Assembly (NCBI RefSeq): GCF_001981525.1
Contig: NZ_MPSB01000018.1
Location: forward strand, 1 to 40,458
Length of the DNA: 40,458 bases
Direction of reading: 5' to 3'
Source: Sphingomonas jeddahensis
Lineage (GTDB): Bacteria > Pseudomonadota > Alphaproteobacteria > Sphingomonadales > Sphingomonadaceae
Part shown: piece by piece, positions 28,611 to 37,435 of the stretch
Layout: the number at the start of each line of letters is the position of its first letter
How positions within the stretch are numbered: position 1 is the stretch's first letter
The notes under the pieces: model-generated
Seen by the model: only the letters and a program-made list of their open reading frames with translations
Databases searched by the model: none
Told to the model about the DNA's origin: nothing
Program-made: the position numbers and the translations under genes

Positions 28611-28636
28611 GAACAGACGTAGAACCTTTACGGAAC
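28611..28636 (-). promoter_or_regulatory. LexA operator: three direct half-sites
   Basis: Plus-strand GAAC at 28611-28614, 28622-28625 and 28633-28636, each separated by exactly 7 bases. Read on the minus strand this is GTTC-N7-GTTC-N7-GTTC, i.e. two overlapping copies of the alphaproteobacterial SOS box GTTC-N7-GTTC. It sits directly ahead of lexA. Confidence 0.85.
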
Positions 28637-28649
28637 GTAATTTGCTCCG

Positions 28650-29849
28650 TCAAGCGATCACGAGGACTTCCGCCGAGTCGCCGCGTTCCGCCGCCGGCGC
28701 ATTCGGCTCGCGCACGATCAGGCATCCGGCGCGCGCTAGCGTGCGCAGCATCGAACTGTCCTGGATCGCCGCAACATAAGCGTGCCCGTCGCGCAGCTCG
28801 GCACGCATATAGTCCGTTCGCGGGCCGTTCGGCGGTAACGCCTCGCCGAGCACTGCGCGCGTTGTCGTCGGTAGCGGCTGCGCGGCCCCGGCAAGCCGCG
28901 CCACCATTGGTTTGACGAACAACAGCCCGGTGACGAACGCCGACACGGGATTGCCCGGCAAGCCCAGCACGGCCATTTCGCCTCTTTGCTCATCACGGCG
29001 CCAGCCTGCCATCAGGGGCTTGCCCGGCCTGAGCGCGATGCGCCAGAAATCGATTGCTGCGCCAGCAGCGATCAGCGCGGGACGGACCAGGTCGTGATCC
29101 CCCACCGACGCACCGCCAGTGGTGACCAGCACGTCCGCCTCGACCCAGGTAAAGGCGGCGGTCAGCGTGTCCAGCCGATCGGGCAGGATGCCGAGATCGA
29201 CGATCTCCACCGGCAGGTCGGACAGGAGTGCGCGTAGCAGCAGGCGGTTCGATTCCGGCAACCGGTCGGGCAGGGGCGCCGCGCCCGGCTCAGCCAGTTC
29301 ATCGCCAGTCGCGGCAATCGCCACGCGCACCCGCCGGCGCACCGTCACCGCGCCGACACCGCCGGTCGCCGCCACTGCCAGCCGCGCTGGCGTCAGCCGC
29401 TCGCCCGCGGCTACCAGCGTATCACCTTCGTGAAAGTCGAGCCCCTGGCGGCGGATGTTCGCGCCAACCCGCGTCGGCCCCTCGCCATCCAGCATCAGCA
29501 GCGCGCCGTCGCGCCGCGCTTCTTCCTGAACCATCACCACATCGGCGCCATCGGGCATCGCCGCGCCGGTGAAGATGCGCGTCGCTTCGCCAGCGCCGAC
29601 CAGGCCGGCGAACGGCCGCCCCGCCGCGCTTTCGCCGATCACGCGCACTGGCCCCGGCAGGTCGGCGAAGCGCAGCGCATAGCCGTCCATCGCGGACAGG
29701 TCCCGCGCCGGCTGGGTCCGCCGCGCCAGCACCGGCTCCGCGGCCCAGCGCCCGATCGCCTCGGCAAGCGGCAGTGTTTCAGGGGGCAGTGGCCGCGCGG
29801 CGGCGAGCAGGCGCGCCTGCGCTTCGGCAACGGGAAGCAGATCGCTCAT
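28650..29849 (-). CDS. moeA: Molybdopterin molybdenumtransferase MoeA
   Basis: 399 residues. MoeA inserts molybdate into adenylylated molybdopterin in the last step of molybdenum-cofactor synthesis. Visible motifs are [39 protein letters not shown], the MoCF-domain [17 protein letters not shown] and [17 protein letters not shown]. The ATG at 29849 begins [11 protein letters not shown]. It lies upstream of lexA and is separated from moaC by the oppositely oriented peptidase gene at 29933. In relatives I recall moaC and moeA being adjacent. Confidence 0.93.
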   Translation of the reverse strand: MSDLLPVAEAQARLLAAARPLPPETLPLAEAIGRWAAEPVLARRTQPARDLSAMDGYALRFADLPGPVRVIGESAAGRPFAGLVGAGEATRIFTGAAMPDGADVVMVQEEARRDGALLMLDGEGPTRVGANIRRQGLDFHEGDTLVAAGERLTPARLAVAATGGVGAVTVRRRVRVAIAATGDELAEPGAAPLPDRLPESNRLLLRALLSDLPVEIVDLGILPDRLDTLTAAFTWVEADVLVTTGGASVGDHDLVRPALIAAGAAIDFWRIALRPGKPLMAGWRRDEQRGEMAVLGLPGNPVSAFVTGLLFVKPMVARLAGAAQPLPTTTRAVLGEALPPNGPRTDYMRAELRDGHAYVAAIQDSSMLRTLARAGCLIVREPNAPAAERGDSAEVLVIA

Positions 29850-29932
29850 GTCGTGCCGAGTGACAGATTCGGCGCGCCAGCAACACCCCGATTGATTATG
29901 CCTCCGCTCACGGCGCGCGAGGGGAGGTACAG

Positions 29933-31285
29933 ATGCGGTGGTTAGCGGGTGTCGCAGCGTTCGGGCTGCTGGGGGCGGCGCCTGCGCCCGCGGTCGATCA
30001 GGCGGAAACCTTGTCCCCGCTCGCCCCGACGGTGCTGCCGCTGCGGGAGCAAGCCCGCATCCGCGACGCCTGGCTGCGCGAGCGGCTCGACACCCTGGTC
30101 CCGCGACTGATGCGTGAGGCCGGCGTCGACATGTGGATCCTCGTTGCCCGCGAATATGCCGAGGATCCGGTGCTGGCGACGATGCTCGACGCCGAAAGCT
30201 TTCACGCCCGACGCCGCACGATTCTGGTGTTCCACGATCCCGGTGCCGGCCGCCCTGTCGAACGGCTGACCGTCAGCCGCTACGGCCTGGCGAACCTGTT
30301 TCCTTCGGCGTGGAACCCCGACGAGGAGCCCGATCAATGGAAGCGGCTCGGCCAGATCGTCGCTGCGCGACGACCCAAGCGGATCGCGATCAACATCTCG
30401 CCCGACAGTGCCTTCGCGGACGGGCTGACCAAGAGCCAATATGACGAACTGCGCACCGCTTTGAGCGACAATGCCAAACGCCTCGTCCCGGCAGACAGAC
30501 TGGCGATCGGCTGGCTTGAGACCCGGACACCGGCGGAGATGGCGCGCTATCCCGAGATCGTCCGCATCGCGCACGCAATCATCGCGCAGGGCTTTTCCAC
30601 CCATGCTGTCACGCCGGGGCGAACCACGGCCGACGATCTCGTCTGGTGGTATCGCGAGGCGATCGCTGGCCTGAGGCTCGCCACCTGGTTTCAGCCCTCG
30701 GTGGCGATCTTCCGCCGAGGCGCGGGCGAGCTTGGCGGCAATGAGGTGATCCGCCCCGGCGACATGTTGTGGGTCGATTTCGGCATTACCTATCTCGGCC
30801 TGAACACGGATACTCAGCACCTCGCTTATGTGCTACGCCCGGGTGAGCGTGGTGCGCCCGAGGGACTGCGCGCCGGCATGGCGGCCGCTAACGGCGTTCA
30901 GGACGCGGTGACGGCGGCGTTCCGCACCGGGCGCACCGGCAACCAGATCCTCGTCGCCGCGCGCGAAGCGGCAATCGCGCGCGGGCTGAAGCCGACGATT
31001 TATTCGCACCCGATCGGCTTTCACGGCCATGCCGCCGGCAGCGCGATCGGCTTCTGGGACGATCAGCAGCCCAGCCCGCGCGGCATGCATGCGTTACGGC
31101 CGATGACGGCTTGGTCGATTGAATTGTCGGCCGCGCATGCCGTGCCGGAATGGGACGGTCAGGTGGTGCCGTTCCGGCTGGAGGAGGACGCCTGGTTCGA
31201 CGGCATCGGCGTGCGGTATCTCGATGGGCGCCAGACGCGATTCCATCTGATCCGGGCGGCGGCGCGGAAGAAACGCGGGCGCTAG
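29933..31285 (+). CDS. Exported M24 family metallopeptidase (Xaa-Pro aminopeptidase-like)
   Basis: 450 residues. Signal peptide 1-20 (MRWLAGVAAFGLLGAAPAPA), a creatinase-like N-terminal domain with RLMREAGVDMWILVAREYAE, then the pita-bread M24 domain. The five metal ligands can be placed in WVDFG (Asp), NTDTQHLAY (Asp), SHPIGFHGH (His), SIELSA (Glu) and the C-terminal RLEEDAWF (Glu). It should cleave X-Pro or related peptides in the periplasm or outside. GAGG lies just upstream of the ATG at 29933. It stands alone on the plus strand between moaC and moeA. Confidence 0.88.
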   Translation: MRWLAGVAAFGLLGAAPAPAVDQAETLSPLAPTVLPLREQARIRDAWLRERLDTLVPRLMREAGVDMWILVAREYAEDPVLATMLDAESFHARRRTILVFHDPGAGRPVERLTVSRYGLANLFPSAWNPDEEPDQWKRLGQIVAARRPKRIAINISPDSAFADGLTKSQYDELRTALSDNAKRLVPADRLAIGWLETRTPAEMARYPEIVRIAHAIIAQGFSTHAVTPGRTTADDLVWWYREAIAGLRLATWFQPSVAIFRRGAGELGGNEVIRPGDMLWVDFGITYLGLNTDTQHLAYVLRPGERGAPEGLRAGMAAANGVQDAVTAAFRTGRTGNQILVAAREAAIARGLKPTIYSHPIGFHGHAAGSAIGFWDDQQPSPRGMHALRPMTAWSIELSAAHAVPEWDGQVVPFRLEEDAWFDGIGVRYLDGRQTRFHLIRAAARKKRGR

Positions 31286-31404
31286 CCCCCGGCGCCATCG
31301 TTGCGCGGAACGGGAATCCAGACGCGCAGCTCTTCGGTCGAGCCGCACCACCAGCGTGTGGGAATCCCCGCCTCCGTGGGACGACAATAGGGTTGGTGTC
31401 GCCG

Positions 31405-31872
31405 CTAGGCGACGAAATCGCCCGACTTGCCGCCGGTCTTGCGCAGCAGGCGGACGCCGCCGATCTCCATTCGTTTGTCCAGCGCCTTGGCCATGTCATA
31501 CACCGTCAGCAGCGCGGTGGAGACGGCGGTCAGCGCCTCCATCTCCACGCCCGTCCGCCCGGCCGTCGCCACGGTCGCCGTCGCCGACACGCCGTCGGCC
31601 TCCACTGACAGGTCGATCGAGACCTTGGACAAGGGCAGGGGATGACACAAAGGGATCAGCTCGCTGGTCCGCTTCGCCGCCATGATCCCGGCGACGCGCG
31701 CTACCGCCAGCACATCGCCCTTCGCCACCGCGCCAAGCGCGATTGCTCCGGCGGCCTCGGCAGACATGGTGATCCGCCCCTCGGCCACCGCCTCGCGCAC
31801 CGTCTCGGCCTTGCCTCCGACATCGACCATCCGCGCCGCGCCGGCCTCGTCGAGGTGCGTCAGTCCGCTCAT
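31405..31872 (-). CDS. moaC: Cyclic pyranopterin monophosphate synthase MoaC
   Basis: 155 residues. MoaC, with MoaA, makes cyclic pyranopterin monophosphate, the first molybdenum-cofactor intermediate. Family motifs are [58 protein letters not shown] and [10 protein letters not shown]. The ATG at 31872 overlaps the trpC stop (ATGA), so it is last of the trpG-trpD-trpC-moaC run. About 120 bases without features separate its end from the convergent peptidase gene. Confidence 0.94.
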   Translation of the reverse strand: MSGLTHLDEAGAARMVDVGGKAETVREAVAEGRITMSAEAAGAIALGAVAKGDVLAVARVAGIMAAKRTSELIPLCHPLPLSKVSIDLSVEADGVSATATVATAGRTGVEMEALTAVSTALLTVYDMAKALDKRMEIGGVRLLRKTGGKSGDFVA

Positions 31873-32792
31873 TGCAGCAGCGCGCGCGTGGCGGCGGCGA
31901 CATCGGCCTGCCGCATCAACGATTCCCCGATGAGAAAGCAACGCACGTCATGCTCGGCCATCGCATCCAGGTCGGCGCGCGTGTTGAGCCCGCTTTCGGC
32001 GACAAAGGTGCAATCGGCCGGCGCGCGCCCGACCAGCTCATAGGTGCGCTCGAAACTTACGGAGAAGTTTCGCAGATCGCGGTTGTTCACCCCGATAAGC
32101 CGCGACTTGAGCTTCAGCGCCCGCTCCAGCTCGGGCGCGTCATGCACCTCAACCAGCACGTCCATGCCGCGCTCGATCGCCGCCGCCTCGATCTCTGCCG
32201 CCGCGCCGTCGTCCAGCGCCGCCATGATGATCAGGATCGCGTCCGCCCCGATCGCGCGCGCCTCGGCGACTTGCCACGGATCGACGAGGAAGTCCTTGCG
32301 GATCACCGGCAGGTCGCACGCGGCACGCGCGGCGATCAGATAATCCTCGTGCCCCTGAAAATAGTCGCGATCCGTCAGCACCGACAGGCACGCCGCGCCA
32401 CCTGCGGCATAAGCGCGCGCATGGGCGGGCGGATCGAAGTCGGGCCGGATCAGCCCCTTGGACGGGCTGGCCCTCTTGATCTCGGCGATAAGCGCGTATG
32501 TCGGCGAGTGGTCAGAAGCGGCGCCCTCCACCGTTGGTGCTGCGCTCGTCGAAGCACGTGCCCCAGTCGCTTCGCCGGAGACACGCCCTTCGACAAGCTC
32601 AGGGCGAACGGGAGTAGGGGTCGCCGAGACTCTGGACACAATCCGATCCAGCGCCGCCTTGAACCCGCGCGGCGCGGTCTGCGTCTTCGCCAGCGTATCC
32701 AGATCACCAATCGACCGCTCAGCCCGTCGTGCCACCACTTCCTCGCGCTTGGTGGCAAGGATCCGATCCAGAATTGTCACGCCCGCACTCAC
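31869..32792 (-). CDS. trpC: Indole-3-glycerol phosphate synthase TrpC with a repeat-derived insert
   Basis: About 307 residues, against roughly 260 in the family. TrpC closes the ring of carboxyphenylaminodeoxyribulose phosphate in tryptophan synthesis. Motifs are [13 protein letters not shown], the catalytic Lys in [47 protein letters not shown] and [13 protein letters not shown]. Between [11 protein letters not shown] and YALIAEIK about 48 extra residues (51-98) replace a short linker; they come from a REP pair in the DNA. The insert lies before the first beta-strand of the barrel, so the enzyme may tolerate it. Start choice: GTG 32792 overlaps the trpD stop as GTGA, like the other junctions; in-frame ATGs at 32798 and 32807 are alternatives. 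Confidence 0.92.
   Translation of the reverse strand: MSAGVTILDRILATKREEVVARRAERSIGDLDTLAKTQTAPRGFKAALDRIVSRVSATPTPVRPELVEGRVSGEATGARASTSAAPTVEGAASDHSPTYALIAEIKRASPSKGLIRPDFDPPAHARAYAAGGAACLSVLTDRDYFQGHEDYLIAARAACDLPVIRKDFLVDPWQVAEARAIGADAILIIMAALDDGAAAEIEAAAIERGMDVLVEVHDAPELERALKLKSRLIGVNNRDLRNFSVSFERTYELVGRAPADCTFVAESGLNTRADLDAMAEHDVRCFLIGESLMRQADVAAATRALLQ
32531..32610 (+). repeat. REP pair (REPIN-like) inside trpC
   Basis: Two related palindromes in inverted orientation, 32531-32558 (core GCTCGTCGAAGCACG) and 32584-32610 (core CCCTTCGACAAGCTCAGGG), separated by about 25 bases. They give the tell-tale peptide PVRPELVEG in the trpC frame. Together with flanks they account for the extra 48 codons. 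Confidence 0.75.
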
Positions 32793-33778
32793 GCCCATGC
32801 GATCCATCGATCGAGCAAATCGTTTGCCGCGCCGCTATCCAGCGCCTCCGCCGCGCGCCGTGCGCCCGCCTCCAGCGGCTCGCCCACCAGCGTCAGCGCC
32901 ACCGCCGCATTCAGCAGCACCGCTTCGCGATACGCCCCGCGCTCGCCCTGCAACAGCCGCCGGAGCGCAACGCCGTTATGCGCCGGATCGCCGCCGCGGA
33001 TCGCCTCAATGGAATGGCGAGCAAGACCCGCATCCTCAGGCAGGATCCGCTCACCGATCGCCACGTCGCCGATCGCAACCGCCACCGTCGGCCCGGCGCC
33101 GGACACTTCGTCCAGCCCTTCCTCGCCCGACACCACGATCGCCGCTTCGGTGCCCAGCTGCGCCAGCGCCTCGGCATAGACGGGTGCATAGTCCGGCCGC
33201 GCAATGCCGATCAGCTGGCGTGTGACATGCGCGGGGTTGGCCAGTGGTCCCATCAGGTTGAAGATCGTCCGCTTGCCGATCTGCCGGCGGATCGGCGTGA
33301 TCCGCTTCATCGCCGGATGATGGTTCGCCGCGAACAGGAAACAGATGCCGAGTTCGTTCAGCGTCTCCTCCGCCAACGCACCCGCGCGCTCCATGTCGAG
33401 TCCTAGCGCCTCAAGCGTATCCGCCGCGCCCGCCTTGGACGAGGCCGCACGATTGCCGTGCTTGGCCACCGGCACGCCGCACGCCGCGACCACCAGACTG
33501 ACGGCCGTCGACACGTTAAGCGTATGATGCCCGTCGCCGCCGGTGCCGCACACGTCGATCGCCCCGGCTGGCGCGCTGATCGGGATCAGCCGCTCGCGAA
33601 GCGCGCGCGCTGCCTCGGCGATCTCGATCGAGGTTTCGCCGCGATCCGACAGGTCGATCAGGAAGCGCGCAATCGCCTCCTCGCTCGCCCGCCCGTCAAG
33701 GATGTCGCTGAAAGCCTGAGCCGCGCTCTCGTGCGACAATGGGCTGGACGGATCGGGCAGCAACGCCAGGGTCGTCAT
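32789..33778 (-). CDS. trpD: Anthranilate phosphoribosyltransferase TrpD
   Basis: 329 residues, the usual length. TrpD couples anthranilate to PRPP. The PRPP/anthranilate motifs are [68 protein letters not shown] and [11 protein letters not shown]. Its ATG overlaps the stop of trpG by four bases and its end overlaps trpC. Confidence 0.95.
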   Translation of the reverse strand: MTTLALLPDPSSPLSHESAAQAFSDILDGRASEEAIARFLIDLSDRGETSIEIAEAARALRERLIPISAPAGAIDVCGTGGDGHHTLNVSTAVSLVVAACGVPVAKHGNRAASSKAGAADTLEALGLDMERAGALAEETLNELGICFLFAANHHPAMKRITPIRRQIGKRTIFNLMGPLANPAHVTRQLIGIARPDYAPVYAEALAQLGTEAAIVVSGEEGLDEVSGAGPTVAVAIGDVAIGERILPEDAGLARHSIEAIRGGDPAHNGVALRRLLQGERGAYREAVLLNAAVALTLVGEPLEAGARRAAEALDSGAANDLLDRWIAWA

Positions 33779-34347
33779 GCCTTGGCGCCCGTCAGCGCGA
33801 CGAAATTGGCAAGCAGGTCATGCCCATGTTCGGTGGCGATGCTTTCGGGGTGGAACTGCACCCCATGGATCGGCAACTCGCGGTGCCGCAGTCCCATCAC
33901 CGATCCGTCCGCCGCCGTCGCGTTCGGCACCAACACCTCCGGCACATCCTCCACCACCAGCGAATGGTAGCGGGTCGCGGTGAATGGGGAGGGGAGGCCG
34001 GCAAACACGCCGCTCGCGTCATGCTCGATCGCGCTGGTCTTGCCGTGCATCAGCCCGCCGCGCACCACCTTGCCGCCAAAATGCTGCCCGATCGCCTGAT
34101 GGCCCAAGCACACGCCCAGCAGCGGGCGGCGGCTTTCGGCGCACGCCGCCACCAGATCTAGGCTGATCCCCGCTTCATTGGGCGTGCACGGCCCGGGGGA
34201 GAGAAGAAAGCCCGTGGCGTTGGAGGCAAGCGCCTCCGCCGCGGTCAGCGCATCGTTGCGCTCGACGCGCACCTCGGCACCCAGCTCCATCAGATAATGG
34301 ACCAGGTTCCAGGTGAAGCTGTCGTAATTGTCGACGACCAGGATCAT
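33775..34347 (-). CDS. trpG: Anthranilate synthase glutaminase subunit TrpG
   Basis: 190 residues, class I glutamine amidotransferase supplying ammonia to TrpE. The catalytic triad is visible as Cys80 in GVCLGHQAIG and His166/Glu168 in GVQFHPES. MILVVDNYDSFTWNLVHYL and LLSPGPCTPNEAG are typical of TrpG/PabA; the protein may also serve p-aminobenzoate synthesis. It is the first gene of trpG-trpD-trpC-moaC. The 136 bases upstream, shared with the divergent gene at 34484, must hold its promoter. I saw no Trp-rich leader there. Confidence 0.92.
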   Translation of the reverse strand: MILVVDNYDSFTWNLVHYLMELGAEVRVERNDALTAAEALASNATGFLLSPGPCTPNEAGISLDLVAACAESRRPLLGVCLGHQAIGQHFGGKVVRGGLMHGKTSAIEHDASGVFAGLPSPFTATRYHSLVVEDVPEVLVPNATAADGSVMGLRHRELPIHGVQFHPESIATEHGHDLLANFVALTGAKA

Positions 34348-34483
34348 GTTGCGCCCGACATAGCGTAACCGGCCCGCGCCGCAACGACTGTTACACCCCG
34401 GTAATTTCGCGTGACCGGCCTGTGTTCATCCGGGATAAACCGGCGCCGGCGATCGTTGAGTCGTCACCAGGAGGTCGCCTTCG

Positions 34484-34984
34484 ATGTTTCGCCCGTTCGT
34501 TCTTTCCGCCGCCGCTGTGCTTGCGCTGGCTCCCGCCGCGGTGTCGGCCCAGGCCGATGCACAGCCGGAGGTTCAGGGCGCGAACCAGGCGGAAAGCGGC
34601 CAGCCGCCGCAACGCATCCGTCAGGTGACGCTGACCGGTGAGGAGCGTTGCCCCACCGCCGCCGCTGACGAGATCGTGGTGTGCAGCCGGCTCGATCCCA
34701 ACGAACAGTTCCGCGTGCCCAAGGAATTGCGCCGCCCGCTCGAGGTGCCCGCGCAGAACCAGAGCTGGGTCAACCGCGCCGCCACCGTCGATCGCGTTGG
34801 CCGCGTGGCCGGCGGTCTGCCCAATACCTGCTCGCCGATCGGCGCCGGCGGGCAGACCGGCTGCGGGATCATGGCCGGCCAGGCCTGGGCCGCCGAACGT
34901 CGCCAGGCCCAGCGCGAAGCCGAAGCGATCACGCCCGGCACTCGCACCGACATCGATATCGAGGATGACGAGCCGCGGGAGTGA
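34484..34984 (+). CDS. Exported protein of unknown function
   Basis: 166 residues. Signal peptide 1-22 (MFRPFVLSAAAVLALAPAAV, then SAQA). The mature part is polar, with four Cys (EERCPTA, VVCSR, PNTCSPIG, TGCGIM) that could form two disulfides, a short DEIVVCSRLDPNEQFRVPKE motif, and an acidic tail DIDIEDDEPRE. AGGAGG lies 8 bases before the ATG, so expression is likely good. I recall similar exported proteins in sphingomonads, but no function. It is divergent from trpG, and the REP pair follows its stop. Confidence 0.75.
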   Translation: MFRPFVLSAAAVLALAPAAVSAQADAQPEVQGANQAESGQPPQRIRQVTLTGEERCPTAAADEIVVCSRLDPNEQFRVPKELRRPLEVPAQNQSWVNRAATVDRVGRVAGGLPNTCSPIGAGGQTGCGIMAGQAWAAERRQAQREAEAITPGTRTDIDIEDDEPRE

Positions 34985-35022
34985 GCGGCGACGGGTGCGA
35001 AGGCGGCTCACAAAATGCACCG

Positions 35023-35103
35023 GTCATCCCGGACTTGATCCGGGATCCCGCTTCTTCGCCACCGTCAGCAGATAGCGGGACCCCGGATCAAGTCCGGGGT
35101 GAC
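35023..35103. repeat. Inverted REP pair between convergent genes
   Basis: GTCATCCCGGACTTGATCCG GGATCCCGC at 35023-35051 is repeated in inverted orientation at 35075-35103 (GCGGGACCCCGGATCAAGTC CGGGGTGAC), so the two halves can form one long stem of about 28 near-perfect pairs with a 23-base loop. Each half is also a palindrome. It lies between convergent genes and could end transcription from both sides. Confidence 0.8.
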
Positions 35104-35129
35104 GACGCTTACTGCGGGCAGTTTACCTC

Positions 35130-35450
35130 TCACGCCGTGGCGAACAACTTCGTCCCCACCACGCCGACGATGATCAGGCCAATGAACCCCATCTGTACCG
35201 GATTGAGCTTCTCGCCGAACAGGATCACGCCGAACACCGCCACGCCGACTGCACCAAGCCCGGTCCACACCGCATAGGCCGTCCCGGCCGGCAGTCCGCG
35301 CATCGCCAAGGCGAGGAGCCCCATGTTGACGAAGCTCAGTGTGATCGGAACCGCCGACGCCAGGAGGCTACCCTGCGTGGCGGCCCATTTCAGGCTCAAT
35401 GCCCAGATGATTTCGGTAACAACGGCAATGCCGAGGATGAGCCACGCCAT
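35130..35450 (-). CDS. gdx: SMR-family carrier, Gdx/SugE subtype (guanidinium exporter-like)
   Basis: 106 residues, four membrane helices. The essential Glu13 is in VVTEIIWALSLKWA. Trp16 three residues later marks the Gdx (formerly SugE) subtype rather than the multidrug Qac/EmrE subtype. MRGLPAGTAYAVWTGLGAVG and GVILFGEKLNPVQ are the other signatures. Gdx proteins are known to export guanidinium in exchange for protons; the same substrate is inferred here. The ATG has AAGGAG 6-7 bases upstream. No second SMR subunit is nearby, so a homodimer is expected. Confidence 0.83.
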   Translation of the reverse strand: MAWLILGIAVVTEIIWALSLKWAATQGSLLASAVPITLSFVNMGLLALAMRGLPAGTAYAVWTGLGAVGVAVFGVILFGEKLNPVQMGFIGLIIVGVVGTKLFATA

Positions 35451-35517
35451 GTGACACTCCTTGAAGTACGGGCTCGAATGGAAAGCGCGACGGCCGGAAA
35501 CCCGAAAGAGGCGCGCG

Positions 35518-35552
35518 CAGGGCGGGTCCGTTAGCCCCCGTTATGCGCCCTG
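35518..35552 (-). promoter_or_regulatory. Inverted repeat in the leader of the SMR gene
   Basis: CAGGGCG (35518-35524) and CGCCCTG (35546-35552) can form a perfect 7-pair stem around a 21-base loop that contains ACGG twice on the minus strand. It lies 68-102 bases upstream of the SMR start. No T-run follows. It does not fit the guanidine riboswitch classes as I know them; it may be a transcription or translation control element or an operator. Confidence 0.35.
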
Positions 35553-35612
35553 TCCAGCAAACCCGCTGTCACTCGCCCGTGCCGCCTTTTCACGCCACCG
35601 GAGGATCAGCGA

Positions 35613-35933
35613 TCAGTCCAGTCTTACCGGCGTCGCGGCGGTATCACCCACCACCGTATGCCAGCGCAGCACGCGCCACCCCGTCACAAGTCCTTGCGCA
35701 ACATAGGGGTCCGCCCGCGCGAACGCCTCGGCCGCGCCGCGATCGTTGAACAGCAGCAGCGCCGATTCGACCGGTTCGCCCACGGCGCCGCCGAGCAGCA
35801 ATGCGCCCTTGTCCGCCGCTTCCCACGCCAGCGCGAGATGCGCGGCACGAAACTCCCCCCGCCGAGCGAGATAGTCGGGCGCCAAGTCGTAGCGCAGCAG
35901 CCAATGCCCACCGGCCGGCGCAGCCGAGGTCAC
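35613..35933 (-). CDS. YciI-like protein
   Basis: 106 residues of the YciI (ferredoxin-like alpha/beta) family. Landmarks are LLRYDLAPDYLARRGEFRAA with the conserved His in RAAHLALA, GALLLGGAVGEP, LLLFNDRGAAEAFARADPYV with the conserved Asp, and VTGWRVLRWHTVVG. The His-Asp pair is the proposed active site; reactions are unknown for most members. The start is GTG at 35933, overlapping the trpE stop as GTGA, so it is translated with trpE. Confidence 0.82.
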   Translation of the reverse strand: MTSAAPAGGHWLLRYDLAPDYLARRGEFRAAHLALAWEAADKGALLLGGAVGEPVESALLLFNDRGAAEAFARADPYVAQGLVTGWRVLRWHTVVGDTAATPVRLD

Positions 35934-37435
35934 TGGCCGAACCCGCCGGAGCTCGCCTGCGCGATCGCCTCGCGCGCCGCCGCCAGCAGCGCGCCGGCCT
36001 TGGCCTCGCATTCGCGCTGCTCGTACACCGGGTCGCTGTCCGCGACGATGCCCGCGCCGGCCTGCACATGCATGGTGCCGTCCTTCACCACCGCGGTGCG
36101 CAGCACGATGCACGAATCCATCGAGCCGTCAGGCGAAAAATAGCCGACGCCGCCCGCATAGGCCCCGCGCTTCTCGCCCTCCAGTTCGGCGATGATCTGA
36201 CACGCGCGCACCTTGGGCGCGCCGCTCACCGTGCCCGCCGGAAAGCCCGCGAACAGCGCATCGATTGCGTCGTGCTTGGGATCGAGCGCACCCACCACGT
36301 TCGACACGATGTGCATGACATGGCTGTAGAATTCGACGGTATAGCTGTCGGTGACGGTCACCGATCCCGCCGTCGCCACCCGACCGACATCGTTGCGGCC
36401 GAGGTCGAGCAGCATCAGATGCTCCGCCCGCTCCTTGGGGTCGGCAAGCAGGCTGGCGCGGTTCGCCTCGTCCTCCTGGCCCGTTCGTCCACGCGGCCGC
36501 GTGCCGGCGATCGGCCGGATCGTCACCTCGCCGTCCCGCACCCGCACCAGGATCTCGGGACTCGATCCGGTCAGCGAAAAGCCCGGCAGGTCGAGATGGT
36601 AGAGGAAGGGGGAGGGATTGATCCGCCGCAGCGCGCGATAAAGCTCGAACGGCGGCAGCGCGAACGGTGTGGTGAAGCGCTGCGCCAGCACCACCTGAAA
36701 GATGTCGCCAGCGACGATATAATCCTTCGCCGCGCGCACCATCTCGGCATAGCGCCCCTCAGGCAGCACCGGGGTCAGCGCGATCTCCGCCGCCTCGCCG
36801 CGTACCCGCGCCGGCAGCGCTGTCGCCGCCAGCCGCGCCTCGATCGCATCGAGCCGCTCCTCGGCCTCGGCCACGATCGCCGCCGGATCGCGCGCCGCAT
36901 CGGGCCATACCGGCGCCACCAGGAACAGGGCATCGGCCAACCGGTCGAACACCAGGATCACCGTCGGCCGCACGAACATCATGTCGGGCAGCCCGAGCGC
37001 ATCCGTCTTGGCCGGCGGCAGCGTCTCGACCAGCCCGATCGTCTCATATCCGAAGTAACCGACCAGGCAGGCGAGCGCCCGCGGCAGTTCCTCGGGCACG
37101 TCCATCCGGCACGATGCAACCAGATCGCGCATCGCCGCCAGCGTCGGCACGGCGCACGGCTCGAACGCATCACGGTCGCTCAGCCAGCGCCGGTTGATCG
37201 CCGCGTCATTGCCCTTGGCCCGCAGCACCAGATCGGGCGCGAGGCCAATCATGCTGTGCCGCCCTCGCACCGCGCCGCCCTCGACCGATTCGAGCAGGAA
37301 GTCGCCGCGTCCGGGCTCGATCAGCTTCAGCGCGGCGGCGACCGGCGTCTCGGTGTCGGCGATCCGTCGCCGCCAGACGAGCGCCGGCTTGCCGTCCGCC
37401 AGCGCGGTTTCAGCCAGGTTACGGATTGGAGCCAC
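35930..37435 (-). CDS. trpE: Anthranilate synthase component I TrpE
   Basis: 501 residues. TrpE converts chorismate to anthranilate with ammonia from TrpG. Chorismate-binding motifs are IRPIAGTRPRG, LMLLDLGRNDVGRVA, EFYSHVMHIVSNV, FPAGTVSGAPKVRAC and GGVGYFSPDGSMDSCI. The N-terminal LLESVEGGAVRGRHSMIGL carries the LLES motif of tryptophan feedback binding. GTG start at 37435 overlaps the ppiD end by 17 bases, so there is no room for a trp attenuator; transcription probably comes from ppiD. Confidence 0.95.
   Translation of the reverse strand: MAPIRNLAETALADGKPALVWRRRIADTETPVAAALKLIEPGRGDFLLESVEGGAVRGRHSMIGLAPDLVLRAKGNDAAINRRWLSDRDAFEPCAVPTLAAMRDLVASCRMDVPEELPRALACLVGYFGYETIGLVETLPPAKTDALGLPDMMFVRPTVILVFDRLADALFLVAPVWPDAARDPAAIVAEAEERLDAIEARLAATALPARVRGEAAEIALTPVLPEGRYAEMVRAAKDYIVAGDIFQVVLAQRFTTPFALPPFELYRALRRINPSPFLYHLDLPGFSLTGSSPEILVRVRDGEVTIRPIAGTRPRGRTGQEDEANRASLLADPKERAEHLMLLDLGRNDVGRVATAGSVTVTDSYTVEFYSHVMHIVSNVVGALDPKHDAIDALFAGFPAGTVSGAPKVRACQIIAELEGEKRGAYAGGVGYFSPDGSMDSCIVLRTAVVKDGTMHVQAGAGIVADSDPVYEQRECEAKAGALLAAAREAIAQASSGGFGQ

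Noticed and set aside
34348..34483. trp leader/attenuator before trpG
   Set aside because: No short ORF with tandem Trp codons and no terminator/antiterminator pair was found; trpE overlaps ppiD and leaves no room either.
35450..35560. Guanidine riboswitch ahead of the Gdx-like gene
   Set aside because: Two ACGG sequences are present, but not as tetraloops on two G/C stems (class II), and the conserved class I and III sequences are missing. Kept only as an inverted repeat.
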